From the NCBI RefSeq assembly GCF_910592395.1, contig NC_088314.1, forward strand, positions 16,401,998-16,465,997: DNA of 64,000 nucleotides. The letters are read 5' to 3'. The stretch's first letter is position 1, and every line of letters starts with the position of its first letter. Under the pieces are notes generated by a model, which worked only from the letters and a program-made list of their open reading frames with translations, made no database searches and was not told the origin of the DNA. The stretch comes from Lineus longissimus. Lineage: Eukaryota > Nemertea > Pilidiophora > Heteronemertea > Lineidae. A program made the position numbers and the translations under genes. This document shows, one piece after another, positions 1 through 13,200 of the stretch.

Positions 1-300
1 GCGCTTTGTGAAAAAACCGCTGAAAATCGCGCAAGAAAAATTGCGAAACCCAATACTGCACATCTACAAAATAAACGAATAAAGTCAGTGGAAATATTTT
101 TTTTAGTTCATGCCTTCATTCGCTAAAACTTCGTCTAGATCACTTACCGGAACCTCGTCTCCAGACCGGGCCGTAATGCATACACAGCGTACAGAGATAT
201 ACATTGTTGTATACCTGGGCACTGGTTGTAACTGGGGGGAAGAATTTGCCTACTTACACAAAACTCTCCGCCGAGCCCCTATCGGGCGCGGCGGAGACTA

Positions 301-396
301 AGTACGAAATACGAAATACGACATTCGAAATTCGAAATATGAAATTCGAAATTCGAAATGCGAAATTCGGGATTCGAAATTCGATATTTAATATTC
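301..396. repeat. Short tandem repeat of ATTCGAA-type 8-9-mers
   Basis: GAAATTCGAAATTCGAAAT-like words run for about 95 bases with single-base drift (GAAATACG, GAAATATG, GAAATGCG). Confidence 0.7.
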
Positions 397-889
397 AACT
401 CAACCAATCAGAATACTTTAATGAAAGCACGTGACTCAGAGAATAGGTAATGGCGAAGCTACCAATGAAGATAACAGTTGTCGATGGCCAGGAAATATTC
501 ATTTTTATTGTGAAAGAAAATTATTCATAGAGAGGAGTGATCTTTTTGTGAGACAGCCTTCTTTCTTTTCTTCTTTCCACTCCGAGGTGTAACAGGTGTA
601 CTTGATTTTATTGATATTTCCCAAGATTGTAATTCCTCCTAATAATTAATTTGAAATCTGTATCAAGCCTTCTGATCCCTCTGTTCAATGACTGGCAGTC
701 CCTATTGTATCTGAACTGCAAGGTCAAGATCTTGCAGCCGCTGGAGGGTTAAACTTGCGTTGACCTGGGTATCGGCTGACGGTTTTATTCTTTTATACCA
801 AGGACCAACAACCCATATCCAGCGACCGGTAATAGTAATTTAACATATGATTGCGTTTTTATGGGTGGCTGGGAAAGGATATCATGCAA

Positions 890-1205
890 TTTTGTTTTCA
901 AAATAATCTCGGAATTCCGACTTTTTACGACGTCCTTCATGTCTTGTCAGTGGCTGTGCCGTCAACACACACATTTTCATTCAACTTTCCTTTTCACATT
1001 TCGTTCGAATTAAATCATGGTAAGTACCGTATAAGTACAAACATGTTCGTTTGAGAACAACTAAGTAAATATATATTAACCAGAATTATTGCGTGTCAGG
1101 AGTTTAAGCCTCAATTTCGTAAGTCAGAATTCCGAGATAAAAAGTCCGAATTCCGAGATAAAAGTCCGAGATAAAATTTTATTTTTTCAAAATAATCTCG
1201 GTATT
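890..1205. repeat. Inverted-repeat element with TCTCGGAATTCCGA arms
   Basis: AAAATAATCTCGGAATTCCG near 900 is matched by GAATTCCGAGAT in reverse at about 1128 and again at about 1150. AAAATAATCTCGG also recurs directly near 1190. It is probably a small decayed foldback element. Confidence 0.5.
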
Positions 1206-4200
1206 TTGTTATAACAGTATTGTAACTATAGGTCACGCACCTGTAATAAAGTTTCGGGGTTTTTTTCTTTTAAAATGGTACTTTCTACATGCTCATAACT
1301 TTTTCCTGGATGTTATCTTGGAGGAACGCTTTGACAGCCAAATAGACCTATCTTAGCCTGTCAAACCATAAAATTTTCGTTGTACGTTATGCATGATAAT
1401 TTCAGGGTTTGGGGAATCTGAAGTTCGGGGGTGACTTTTGACGGCTTTTAACCCGCGAATCAGCTTTTTCACCACGACAAGAAGATATCAAATGAGAGCT
1501 AAGAATCTTAACTTTTTGATTATACCATACCCAAGTGAACGACACTGAGACCTTTGTCAGATTAACCCCTTATGTCTAGAATACTTGTGTGTGCCAAATG
1601 TGAGCCAAAGCATTTGTGACATCTCCTTTTCGAGAGAATGGTGCTCAGTGATACATTATCGGATGATTATAATCAAGGCGTCATTAGATCAGTAGTAGCC
1701 CCTTCTTTATGGTACAACTACATGTATAATATTTGCCAAAAATTGATTATCTCCGACGTATTAACCCTTTGCTTCTGGATTAATTTTTTATTGACTCACC
1801 CTGTAGAAAACGTTACAACAGATTTGAAAGAAACCTCGCTTTTATGAGTACGATACATCAATTTATTCCCACGTGACGTCACACAATGTCATCACAATGC
1901 GCGTTTGCCATTGGTCGATTCGAAAAGTACACATGGTCTTCGCCAGGTAATCGCTAAAGACAGCACTGGAATTGTCTATCAACTTTCCAAACAGCTTTAG
2001 TAAAAACCGCTCCACTTACATGATAAAAGCAAAGTACATTACAGTGCCGGGGCTTCCGCTTGCTCAGTAGGTTCATTGCCGTTCGTTTTCTGTTTTGGAG
2101 GCCAAAGACAGAGATATGTGCGGTGTAGCCTACTTAGCCTGAAAACCGGCTAAAGACGAATCAAATACATTGAAATCACCGGTAAATGATATTTGATAGC
2201 GCCAACAAGCTGCAGGATAGGTCTCTGAGTCAGACGTAGATTAAGATATTACATCGGAAGGAAAATAATAACTAATAGAACAAACCAACTCACCTGTCAA
2301 CATACAAATTGGGTATGTCGCGGACTGATATCCAAAATGGTCGCCACTGAATGTGAAACTGCCATTGATTGTGAGATTGTATCTGAAAAACGCCGCGACA
2401 TTCCCGATACAAAGTACCCTTTGAACACATGAACCCACAGTTTATATTTCCAATCCAATTTTCTAAGTAATTGTCGCATCAAAATGGGTTAACTCGGCTG
2501 AAACAGTCAGACTCAAATTTGATTTATTATCAGGCTTCGCCCAAGGGAGCCGTTAGATGTGATCTGCCGTCACACCAATGACAACTAGGCTGCACAGATA
2601 TTGAATAGTGTTGATCATATTAAGATATGGCTTAGTTTAATTGCCTGATTAATCTAACGTAATAATCACATGGCGGTTATCGGCTGATGGATGTATGAAA
2701 TTGTGCACAAGGTGGGTCATGTGCATAATTCTATGATGTCGCCATCAATATTTCAAGTTCAAATTAAATTCCTTGAGCATATCATATTTCATGACGATTG
2801 ATTAAATAGTACTGAAATTAGAAAGTTGTGTCCCGATGTGAGCATCGATGAAAATATGGCTGATTTAATTTCTTTCAAAAAATAGAACTGCCTTTTGAAG
2901 GGTACATTGTACGCCGTCCGTTCACATATACATGTATTTACTTATGGTACAACTACTCTACATATACATCTAACACCAGGCGACGCAAATAGTCATAATA
3001 CGTGCATGAATGCATCCGTTATCTGTATAAAGTTAAGCATGCATGTATCAGTTTTCCCGATCGCTGCATGGTTATTTAGGGTATTAGCGCACGGGGATTG
3101 TCATGAAAATACTACAACCTTGGTTAATCGTTTCAGTCATCGCAAGTCCGCCAAAAACGGCAGGTTTTCTCTGGTGTCGGCGGTGGCGTTTGTCATTGTC
3201 ATGGAAACGACCACCGAAGTAAATAAAGGGCCTAGGCCGTTAAAAAATTGCCGCATTCGAACACATTGTAAAGTGGTCTAAACTCGTATTAGCAGTTCCC
3301 TAATACCGACCACAGAGGCCTGTGTAGAAACCTACATCATGTAACATGTGGCATTGAAACAAAAACGCACCTTCCTTCCGTGAGATCACTTGATCTGGGG
3401 TGCATGTGCAAGAATTTGAGAGAAATTGGCCTTTCCATTAAGGTGTCGTAGTTACAACCAAACGGGCAAAGTACGCATTTTGCCCTCTGTCGCTATGAAC
3501 ATTAGATCAAATTAAAAACCTCTGAATAATATCATCTATCCTTATCAGAAGCGCCTGGGACAACGATATTTGAGATGTTATCGTAGTACGGCACTTGCAA
3601 TATTTTCAGGTTTAGTCCACCTGGTGACCAAACGAGAAACCAGATCAAATCAAGATTTGGTTCACAACCTGCGTAAGGTCTAATTTACCAGGGCCTTTAT
3701 GATGTTAAGACCAATCGTTTCCACATCACAACAGCACGTGGCAATTATCTCACACCGTGTGATCTGAGTTGAGCCTTCGTGAGACCACGGGGAGTCCTTA
3801 AAATGTGAGAGAGCCAGACACAGGACACCTTGGTGACCGCCGGTAGTGACAGGAAGCACAGATGGTTTGTGCGCGCGTGTCACTCGGCAATAGGCGAGTT
3901 TCGAAAATTGACTAGCACAGGACGTAGACTTGCACAGACTTTCGTACCTCGTGCTCCATTTTTTGTATGGTTGTGGCGTTCGTATATGGTTGCGGTGTTC
4001 GTAAAGTTGCGGCGTTCGTTATGTACAAATTGCGTAGGCAGATTTCGCAATCTGTACGAACAACGAAGTACGAAGATATGTGATGTCACCAGGTCATGTG
4101 CTAATTATTCACTAAACACTCGTAAATCATATTTTATACTTCGTTGTAAAAGGAATCGGGAGTTTGTTTCAAAAATCATTCCAAAAATAATTTATTTTAC

Positions 4201-5647
4201 ATACTTTGTACTTTAGCGTTTGTAGCTCTTGGGCCTATCAACCCTAACGAACAACGTAGCATGAAAAACGAAGGAAGACGATATAATCTGGTGTCATCAA
4301 GTATTGAATTCATTTTAGCGAATCGGTTTTCACACATAGTAGCCTGAAGATGTATGAGGTGATTCTTCATAACTACTGTCAACAAAGAACTACATGTTTC
4401 GTAAATCACCCGTCAGATCGATGCAGAGACGAGACCACCATAGATTTCGAAGAAGCTTGGGCGATCGATACGACAGTGACGTTGCAGTTGTGCCGGACAC
4501 GAGCGGCCGGAAAACAAATGACCTTTAAGGTGCGGTTTGTTCGTATTAGAAATGAACATTGCCACAGCACGCTACCATTTAGGCCAGTGAGGTACTCTAG
4601 AGTGTACCTCTTCATCAAACTCACTTAATTCAATTTCTTAACAACGAACATGACCTTAACGGACTGTGGTAACAGTCATCGCCGGTGAAGGGGTACCATG
4701 AGTTGGGGATGAGTTCTGCAGTGCATGCCTAAAGTTTGGTTTAAGGGCATGGAACGGTTGATTGTTTCCAGTGATCATGGCAGGTATGATATATTGGGCT
4801 GAAACTCCCAGCCTGAAATAGAAGCCTTCATTCATGGTATTAGAGGGATTTTGTCAAATAGCAGCAATCCGATCCGCGAGTAATGACAGTGCGCATCGAC
4901 TAATTACGACGGACTAACTCATTTCTGATTGGTCCATTAGTTACACGGAACCTGATGTTGCATTAATTGCAGTCATCAGATTGCCTTAACTAGTTCGTCG
5001 TTGCCAATTTGAAAAATGGTCAATCCAGAAGTTCCGAAAATTTAGCCGAAAGGTGATCAGCTTCCGGTTAACGTGGTTAATCTTTTGAATAAGATAGAAA
5101 AATAAAGATTTAAGGTTTTGGTGAATTTGTGTCTAACCCTAAAGAAAAAAATAAAACTGGCTAGGTGTCGAATGCCTGCATGGGGAGAGGGGTACAAGGG
5201 TCACATTGACCTCTGCAATATTTGAGAACCCTCTGTATTAACAGAGAGTGGAAATATCTGTGCCTCCCTATTCATATAAACAATGAAATGTATATGGTAC
5301 GAGAGTTTCCTTTGATCTATTTACAATCCTATTATTGAGTATTAACCTTTCTAAGGACCTTCATCCAGCTGTATCGTACTTACGAATATCTCTATCTAAT
5401 ACCCCATATTTAGTGTTCGTTCAGTACCATAGGTTTTTTTTCCTCTTTATCCATCAGGATCAAAGGAACTCACATTTCATACTTAAGACGCACCAGATAA
5501 CTACATGTAGGTCTTAGCATGAAGCTCACATGATTATTAGCTTCATGGTCTTGGTGCCTTGTTGGTAAATGTAGAGTCGTGATTAGAAAGTCGATTTAAT
5601 ATAAGCTTGATCTTGAATGCTTTGCGTAAGTTAAAGGGGAAAGCCTT

Positions 5648-6080
5648 CCGTAATTATTGGTGGTCCAGGAAATGGAAATGCAGTTATACACAATGCCGTA
5701 GTGCAGTTTATGCATACGAGTTTACGCAAACTTGGGATATATAGTTAGTATTAGTATATTTGTCTACACAACGGCAATGTTGAATTTTTTATTCAGCAGG
5801 TTTCCTTTACTCCTATAGGTGGTAGGAGTCCATGGAATTTGGAGTCTAGCTAATGGCCTATATACAAAACGTGATTGGAAATATTCAAAGTCAACTATAT
5901 ATTTCAAATTGAACTTGGAATTTACCATTTTGCGTTGATACGTATTACATTTAACTTTTAGCTGTGCCGTTGTGCAGACAGATATACGAATACTATACTT
6001 TAAATGCTAAATTTTAACAAATTCGTATGCATGTGTAAAACTGCATTTCTATTTTCCTGGACCACAGTAAATGGCGTAAC
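5648..6080. mobile_element. Foldback family: two copies in head-to-head array
   Basis: The segment CGTAATTATTGGTGGTCC.. with GCAGTTATACACAATGCC is followed by an inverted second copy ending CTGCATTTCTATTTTCCTGG. Both share the TCTACACAACGGCAATG core or its complement. Outer boundaries are approximate. Confidence 0.6.
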
Positions 6081-8075
6081 CCTTCAAAGACTAGGTTCGT
6101 TCGAGTACCGTTCACGAAATAACCTTGCCTTTCACTACATTACATTGCATTGTTACCTTGTGACCCACGAGGTAAAAAAGAAGCCTCACTGATGAAGCCT
6201 CTTGGCCACGAAGCTTTTACAGCAGAGGCTGATTCCTAAAGCGCCAGGGACCTTCCGTAGGACTTGATGGTTTCTTCTCAAGTAGCAGAGCGGTAACTCC
6301 GGTGCATCGGATAACACACTCATGAATTTCCGATGACGTAAATCGCGGGGAACTTCGCTGATCGTAAATCGTTTCTGCCGACTTCAAAAGTCATAATAGC
6401 TATTTTGCTATAGCCATATAGAAGGAGTAAAGACACTGACGGGTTTTGCAGCCTCATTGCGTGGAGACATTGAAGAGATCGCTGGTAACTGCCGCAATAA
6501 ATAACTCTAGATCCGTGACGAAATCTGATTTGTGTCGCAGCCGTTTAGTGTTTTTCACACAGATCGTGCCAAAGGAACTTGGCCAACCTCTTGTTACTTA
6601 ACTGTAATGGTGTGATCACAAATAGTGATGTTACACAGCCGTTGGCAGCAGGTGTCATAGTTGACCGGCATTAGTTGACACCGTGAAAAAGCATTGGTTA
6701 GGCCTACTTTAAGGATAATCTAGTGTTGCGTTATATCAATATATTTTGGTAAATGTGATCTGGTCACATTTCTGAGTTCAACTGAGTACCTTTGGCCAGA
6801 ACGATATCAAAACACTTTACACTGAGTACAAACCAGTGCTACACCACCAGGAAATTGGGGTATTTTGATGCGAATCAGGTATTTTGTAATGGGCGATATC
6901 ACATCGGCATCAAAACGTGCTCTTGGCCAACCTTAGAATTAGGCCATTTTAAGGTAGATTCGTGTCTTCTTATAACACGCTCGTACAAAGTGACCATCAA
7001 AAGCTCAGAGATTAAGCGCATACATGTAGGAGGAATATTCTGTTCGCCGAACATTCTATCTATATAATGTATTTTTAGAAAAAAAATGGATCGTTGGCAC
7101 CTGCGCGCATGCCTCGATGTGAGAGTCCAAATCTGAAACGGATATGTCGCATCGTAAAGTCTGCAGGATTGTGCAAAACTCAAATTATGATATCTAGTTA
7201 AAAACCAATTAAGTCTATTCTTACCAGTCAAATCTTTTAATGCAGATGGAAAGGTAAAGGTTATATAAACATAATATTGAAATAGATAGGTAACCTTTTC
7301 TGATCAATAAAATATAGATTTTTTTTAGCGCACAATGCATGTGTCTTCGGTGAACCCCAGCCTTAAACCGCTGTCGTGTAGTTAGTTAGCGGTGAAACGA
7401 GTAGCCACCTATGTAATTGAAGACTGACAAAATACAATATTTTAGAGAAAACTTGACAAAGTGATACGTAACACGTTTAAGCATAAATGAGGCACGCAGA
7501 CTTATGACGGACTTTTGGTTTTCTCCTTAGGCCTCGGGCAAAAACATCGGTACCAGCATGCCAGTCTCACGTACGTAGCATAAATCATCCACAAAATTGG
7601 CCCGTCACACACCCCATACTCAGGCCAGGAACGGTCAGCTTGTCTTACTTCACACACCGTATTTCTCATGAATTATAGCGCTTGTTGCAAGCTGTTACGG
7701 TCGTAATTAGCTCGGCTTGCTTGTTAGCTGTCCGCGTGATAATACTACTCGGGGTTGACAGGCGACTCCTGGAGCGGATGACCGTGATTTTACTGCCAGG
7801 ACTGAACTAAATGGGGCCTGCCTGGCATATAAGATGAACATTGTGTCAAGGGGTTGCAAATTAGTCACCATGGGGGGGATGGCGATGCATACCAAACGCG
7901 TTTTTCCTACGTCCGAAATACCAAAGGCCAGGCGCGGCATTTTCGATATCTGTCAGGTTATTCTGATCATGAAATTGCTCCGGTAAAGGTTGGGTAATAT
8001 TACAAGGTGGCACAAAATATATTAGACAGGTACTTATCTTGAATAACTGTCTTGTAATGAAGTCATTAGATCTTG
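6081..8075. other. No recognisable gene
   Basis: The longest open frames are about 110 codons and lack family resemblance. No clear repeats were seen in this stretch. Confidence 0.55.
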
Positions 8076-8215
8076 TCTAAGGGTACGTCTTAAAAATAAA
8101 GGTTTTCGACCTTTTGATGGCTATTCAGCCTACACAATGCGCACCCCAGGCAGTTTTTTTTCGTAAACTGAAAACTTTTATGGTGCTCAAAAACATTTAT
8201 TTCTAAGAAGGTGTG
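8076..8215. mobile_element. Short inverted-repeat element related to the 43.6-45.45-kb element
   Basis: The left end GTCTTAAAAATAAAGGTTTT is complementary to the right end AACATTTATTTCTAAGAAGG. It contains TTCAGCCTACACAATGCGCA, which is close to the tandem unit at 43.68 kb. Confidence 0.5.
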
Positions 8216-8845
8216 TACATGGGGCTTAGGTCCGCGACAAATGCTCCCCCTTTTTGTTTTAATTGATTTTTTCTGGGAATGAGAAATAACGTTTTTGGGC
8301 TTCCTGGCTTTGAAAATCATTTCATCACTTCTAAAATTGAACTATTTTATTTATTCATTTAATCGTACATAATAGTACATTCAACAGAGTGCAGTGCTGT
8401 ACGTGGTGCCGATTAACAGTCCGAAAATGGAGTATATTTCTTGTTTTATAAGTTATATTTGAATTAAGCATGAATGAATTATCTACGGAAACAAGAATAT
8501 CGGCAAATTACGAATCAATCGCTAAAAAAGACAAGCTACTAATTTCTGTATATGCTGTGCAAAACGACCTCTTGTCACAAAAGTTTTATTGTCATATTCA
8601 TAGGTCGACTATTATTATATTAAACACCATCTAAACTGGGGAACAATATCATAGTTCAGCCTGCTTATTGAACAAGTCAATTTGGTCCCAAAAAATGCTT
8701 CATCGTGATTTATCTTTATATTGATCTGGGCTTTCCATTGGGATAATTCGGTTGTCAATTTCAATTTTAATCATTTCTTCTCTGCTTAGAGGAACAAAAA
8801 TAATATATAAATTTTTTTATAAAGATATATAGCTGACAGGTGTAT

Positions 8846-9050
8846 CCCCATTTCGCCTACACCCATTTCGCCTACACCCATTTCGCCTATTACCCATTTC
8901 GCCTACCCCCATTTCGCCTACCCCCATTTCGCCTACACCCATTTCGCCTACTCACCATTTCGCCTACACCCACTTCGCCTATTCACCATTTCGCCTACTC
9001 ACCATTTCGCCTACTTACCATTTCGCCTACTCAGCATTTCGCCTACTCAC
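8846..9050. repeat. Satellite of CCCATTTCGCCTAC units (15-16 bp, about 13 copies)
   Basis: CATTTCGCCTA recurs at 15-16-bp steps with variable 3-5-bp linkers (CACC, TTACC, CCCC, CTCAC). The core is nearly invariant and the linkers vary. An 82-codon frame through it is low-complexity and not a gene. Confidence 0.9.
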
Positions 9051-9606
9051 CACTGTGTTCACCTATAACTGAGTTCACTTCAGGCTGAGACAATAAATCA
9101 AACTTAATGAATTCCTTAAAAACAAATGCAAGTGAATCCTATTATATGCAATGTTTAATACTTGAACTATTTATGAAAGCTGTGAGGAAGAGATACCTGT
9201 ATATTCAGCTAAATCACTTTGTAATCACTTTGTAATTTAATAATTAACATTAAACCAATTAGTAGTAAACCAATTAATCTAGCCAATAAACATGCATAAT
9301 TGATTATTATACACTGAGTGTGTTTCTTTGTGATGTTTTGCTCAAACTAACACTTAACGTAACTCAATGCTGGCAAGTGTTCTTACAATACACAAAATGC
9401 ATCCATATGAAAGCCATTTTCATCGATGTCAGATTATCAAGCTCTTGACCCTACTCATGGCCCTACTCAGTTCGTCTGATAGTATTTAGTTGGTATTTAG
9501 TTGGATAAACTGCATCTTTCTAAAAGCATTACAAAATTCTGGCACCAATAGACATTTCAAATTAGACTAGAAGGCTGAAACATCTTTTGAATTTGAAGTC
9601 ACTATC

Positions 9607-10017
9607 ATGGAGACACTTTTGGAAAGGAGGACATTGAGATACATCGAACATATATTCAAATCAGATAACATTTACTTAATGTTATGTAAGAACTTGTTAC
9701 TGGAGGGAAGCGCGTCGTACCTGAGTAAAAACTTTATCAAAATCAGTCGGAAATATGGTTTTTGTAAATATGACGCTGTCCGCATAAATTACTCATATTC
9801 AATTGTAAATGGAGTTGATGAGAACACTGAATCATTTAGAATCGCACAGCAAAGAGGTACTAAAATTGAGGGATTCCGGTCATTGTCTCTTATCAAAGGA
9901 AGAGTTAGGACAAATTATAGACTTCCTTTGCACTATTTAATAATACATAAGATACGTTTTTGTAATGCACTTAAGGTTCAAAGGTTCATTGCAATAGAGG
10001 CGAAGGCTAATAGGTAA
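9607..10017 (+). CDS. Hypothetical 136-residue open frame, doubtful
   Basis: This ATG-started frame ends in TAG and is the longest uninterrupted frame in the first 46 kb. The protein is basic and rich in Ile, Asn, Arg and Leu (starts METLLERRTLRYIEHIF). I recognise no domain, signal peptide or membrane segment. Codons are AT-ending, unlike TUBGCP6 exons, so it could be chance or a decayed transposon frame. A SINE lies just downstream. I see no promoter or splice evidence. Confidence 0.15.
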   Translation: METLLERRTLRYIEHIFKSDNIYLMLCKNLLLEGSASYLSKNFIKISRKYGFCKYDAVRINYSYSIVNGVDENTESFRIAQQRGTKIEGFRSLSLIKGRVRTNYRLPLHYLIIHKIRFCNALKVQRFIAIEAKANR

Positions 10018-10092
10018 AAGTAATTAAAAAAGTATCAGATATACATTAGTATCTATTGATACAAAATCTGTGGCACACCAAAGGGAATTTGA

Positions 10093-10292
10093 AAATGAAA
10101 TGCAAGTTCTTAATATGTAGCACTTTTATTCGGTACAACTATACAGTTTCAAAGCGCTTTACATTCATGCCATAGAAACCATCCGTTAGAAACTACGGAG
10201 GAAAAAGTTCAGAGTAACACTGGCCGGAGCCTCGAACCCACGACCTTCGGATCACAAGTCAGCCGCTCTATCACTGCATCACCGCGCTTCCC
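10093..10292 (-). mobile_element. tRNA-derived SINE with LINE-type 3' tail
   Basis: On the minus strand it opens GGAAGCGCGGTGATGCAGTG (A-box region), then GTCGTGGGTTCGAGGCTCC (B box). It ends with AAGCGCTTTGAAACTGTAT and a tail. AAGCGCTTTGA is typical of L2/CR1-type tails. The polymerase III promoter boxes are still recognisable. Confidence 0.8.
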
Positions 10293-13200
10293 AAGAATTT
10301 AGGCAGTCTGGTGTCTTGGCCAGTTTTCCACGTTTCTTACTTTGGAAAAAGTTTTCTTTTTATCACATTTGGTTTGGAGCAATAATGTGGGAGACAGATT
10401 TCTAAAAAAAATGCGTAACACTCAGAATTATGATAAACATTAATGTTTATGGATGATCCGCATACCCATGCCTGACCAACGATTTTAGAGGGTTGATCAT
10501 TTCAAGTAATGTCTGCTCCCCAAACGCCAATATCGCCAATGGGCATGACTGAACCTGTTTATATTGAACCTCGCAATCAAATATCTGATATTATTATTGG
10601 CATTGGGACCCAGCCTTGAGGGTTGCTCTTGCTAAGGGCGCCAGGAATTGTACGAGTCACTTCAATGCGAACCCTATCAGGCGTAATAAACAGTACAAGG
10701 CCATCCGCCAGCTGTTGATCAGAATACCACAAATTATAGGTAATTCGGAAATATGTCTAATTTTTAATGAAATTGCGAGTAATTTATCTGCAAAAGTCGC
10801 CAAATCATAATCATTGCTTTACACGTAAAGAGCTGAGGTGAGGCAGGGTGGGTTACAGCCCTCCAGTATGTATATAGTGATGACAGTAGCACAACATAGA
10901 CTCATGATTCCCAATGATTGGCACAGGTGTACTATGATATCGAAAATCATTGGGCAGACGTCGGAGAAATTCTGCAGATTATCAATTATATTTTGAAAAA
11001 AGATTTATTTAAATTTTTTTCTCCGACAGAAAACTTCATCCAGAAATGTTCGTGGTTGTCAAAAAATAGCGAAAAATAAATTTTTATTCCCCCAACCCCT
11101 GAAAAAATCTTGAAAAAATCCTGGAGCCTTCGCCGTTCGTGTTCATTTGATTTTACCGTGGCACTGGTAAAAAATTAATTTAGCTGTATTGCAGTTGTTA
11201 TACACACAAAAATTCACTTAAAATTGGCATTTATTGTATAGTCACTCACAGCTGAGGCATCCATGAAACTAATTGTGCGATTTCTAGTTTGCGATGATAA
11301 CCACCCTTCCAACACCCATGTATAGGTACTTTCAAAAAAGGGTTCTCAACCAAATCTGAATCTGAAGCTTCTGATCATGTTCCTTTTACAAAGAAATGGT
11401 GAACCTTTGCAAATATCACCTCTTGCTCACAGCACTATTTGGATTAGTCCATCCTTTGAAAATTTCATAATTTTGTAAATCTGATATTTTGAAGAGAGGG
11501 CCTTATAAATATCAGGGGTTAGGACACAAGAGCCCTTTAGCAATTTTTTAAAAAAGATACAGGTATTGGAATAAATCTCACAAAGAAGAAAAAAAAATTT
11601 GCTTTTAGCCCAAAAAATTGCTTTGTGGTTTGAAAGAAAACAACCGCAGGTTTTGTAGGCATCAGTGGCTCATTTACTACAGCAGACGTGTATAATCAGT
11701 GTGCATTCTAGCGCGCCATAAGAAGACAATCTTGAGTCTTTCAAATAAACTATACCAACAGGAAGAACATTCTCGTGGCCCAAAAAAAATTCGAAAGGGT
11801 GGACAAGAGCACATTTAATGCCGACAGGGCATAGCTCATTGAAAAAATACCCCATTAGCATTGAAGTTGTGTTACAAAAGAATATGATAAATGGCCTCTA
11901 CTTTCGGCGGGAGTAGCTATGGTCGTTTATTCACTGTAATAACGGGCATCTGTAAACCACAAAATAGGAAATGAAGAGATGAAATCAACACGAAATAGAA
12001 AAGAAATGGAAATGGACGATCTTTTCATAAAAGTGAAATTTTAGCAAAGGCGGCACTTGGATGACATTTCGACGAGGACATGCAGGCATGGACCAGCAAA
12101 AGTAATAATTCATATGAAGTTTAAATTAGAAGCTTCAGTTATACACCGCTAAGGCAATAATGCGAAATAAATTAAGTTTGAACAAACCAGACTTATCCCA
12201 GTCTAAAACATGCATAGCTTTTGTTGGCATGCCCAGTTCAGGCAAGTACATCAAAAGCCTGAAGTGATATGCAATTCAAACCATTAAATAGGGACTAACA
12301 ACAGCGAAAGAAATGCCTAGTTGGCATTTTTCAAATTTGTATCTCAGATGATACAAAACCATTTTTTTTTAAGAGGCCTTTATTATAGCATAGCTATTTT
12401 AAACAACAGTTTGCTTTGACTCAGTATTGAAGACTGAGCCGGACTTCGAGTCTGCGGATTGACGGAGTAGCGAAAAAATCACAGCGATTAAAATGTCTGG
12501 ATGCATAGTTTGATAAGATGTTGAGGCAGTAACGCTCCCCCCCCCGCAATTGGGCAGATCCCCCTGTGAACACAGCAATGACGTTATTCATTGATTACAG
12601 CGAGACTGCAGACCAGAAATCGCTGTCTCGCTCGAGTTCCACTTTTTCTTTTACCAATATCTGCAGACCAGAATCTGCATGCCAAAGGAATTGATTTCTA
12701 CTTCCATTTGGTTTCATTTATGCATTCTTATTTCGTGGTTAACATATGCCAAAGGGTGTTCTTAATGTAGAATGTAGTCAATATTCCCAGTGCAAATGCA
12801 CGCGATAATAATAGCATTCACCTTGAGCAAAAGTGGGTGAATTTCTCCTCATTCTGCCTCGATTCGCTAATTATGTTATTGAACTGATGCCAAGATGAAA
12901 GGATGTGACGCCTTTGAGCAGCCGCAAACAGATGCGCGAAAGAAGAGATTTGTGGAGCGGAGGTGTTTCGGCGCTGGGTTGACTTTATCTGCAAGCCAAA
13001 GCGATCAATAGGCTTGGAATTTAGCTGAAGTCAGTCTGTCTGAACGGTGCTTGTCAAAGCTGATGTTTCCTGCAGAGATCTTCAAGCTTTGCCTTATTCA
13101 CCCAGTTCAAAGTTTTTCTTTAAGTCTAATAGCTAATATTTAATTTCAACTTAACGTTTGTAGGTGAGACCTTAATCGAAAAACGCGTTGCGTATATTCA

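Larger units (their letters stand above)
1..5647. other. No recognisable gene; anonymous AT-rich DNA with minor repeats
   Basis: Frames here are short, and none resembles a known family. Apart from the two small repeats listed separately I see no RNA gene or transposase. Confidence 0.6.

Noticed and set aside
3830-4216. 128-codon plus-strand frame
   Set aside because: Arg/Cys/Thr-rich, no recognised family, with comparable frames on the minus strand. It looks like chance.
8840-9088. 82-codon HFAY/FRL-repeat frame
   Set aside because: It is the translated 15-16-bp satellite, with frame changes at linker-length changes.
10093-10292. Possible tRNA gene on the minus strand
   Set aside because: A and B boxes are present, but the head does not close into a cloverleaf and it continues into a SINE body and LINE-type tail.
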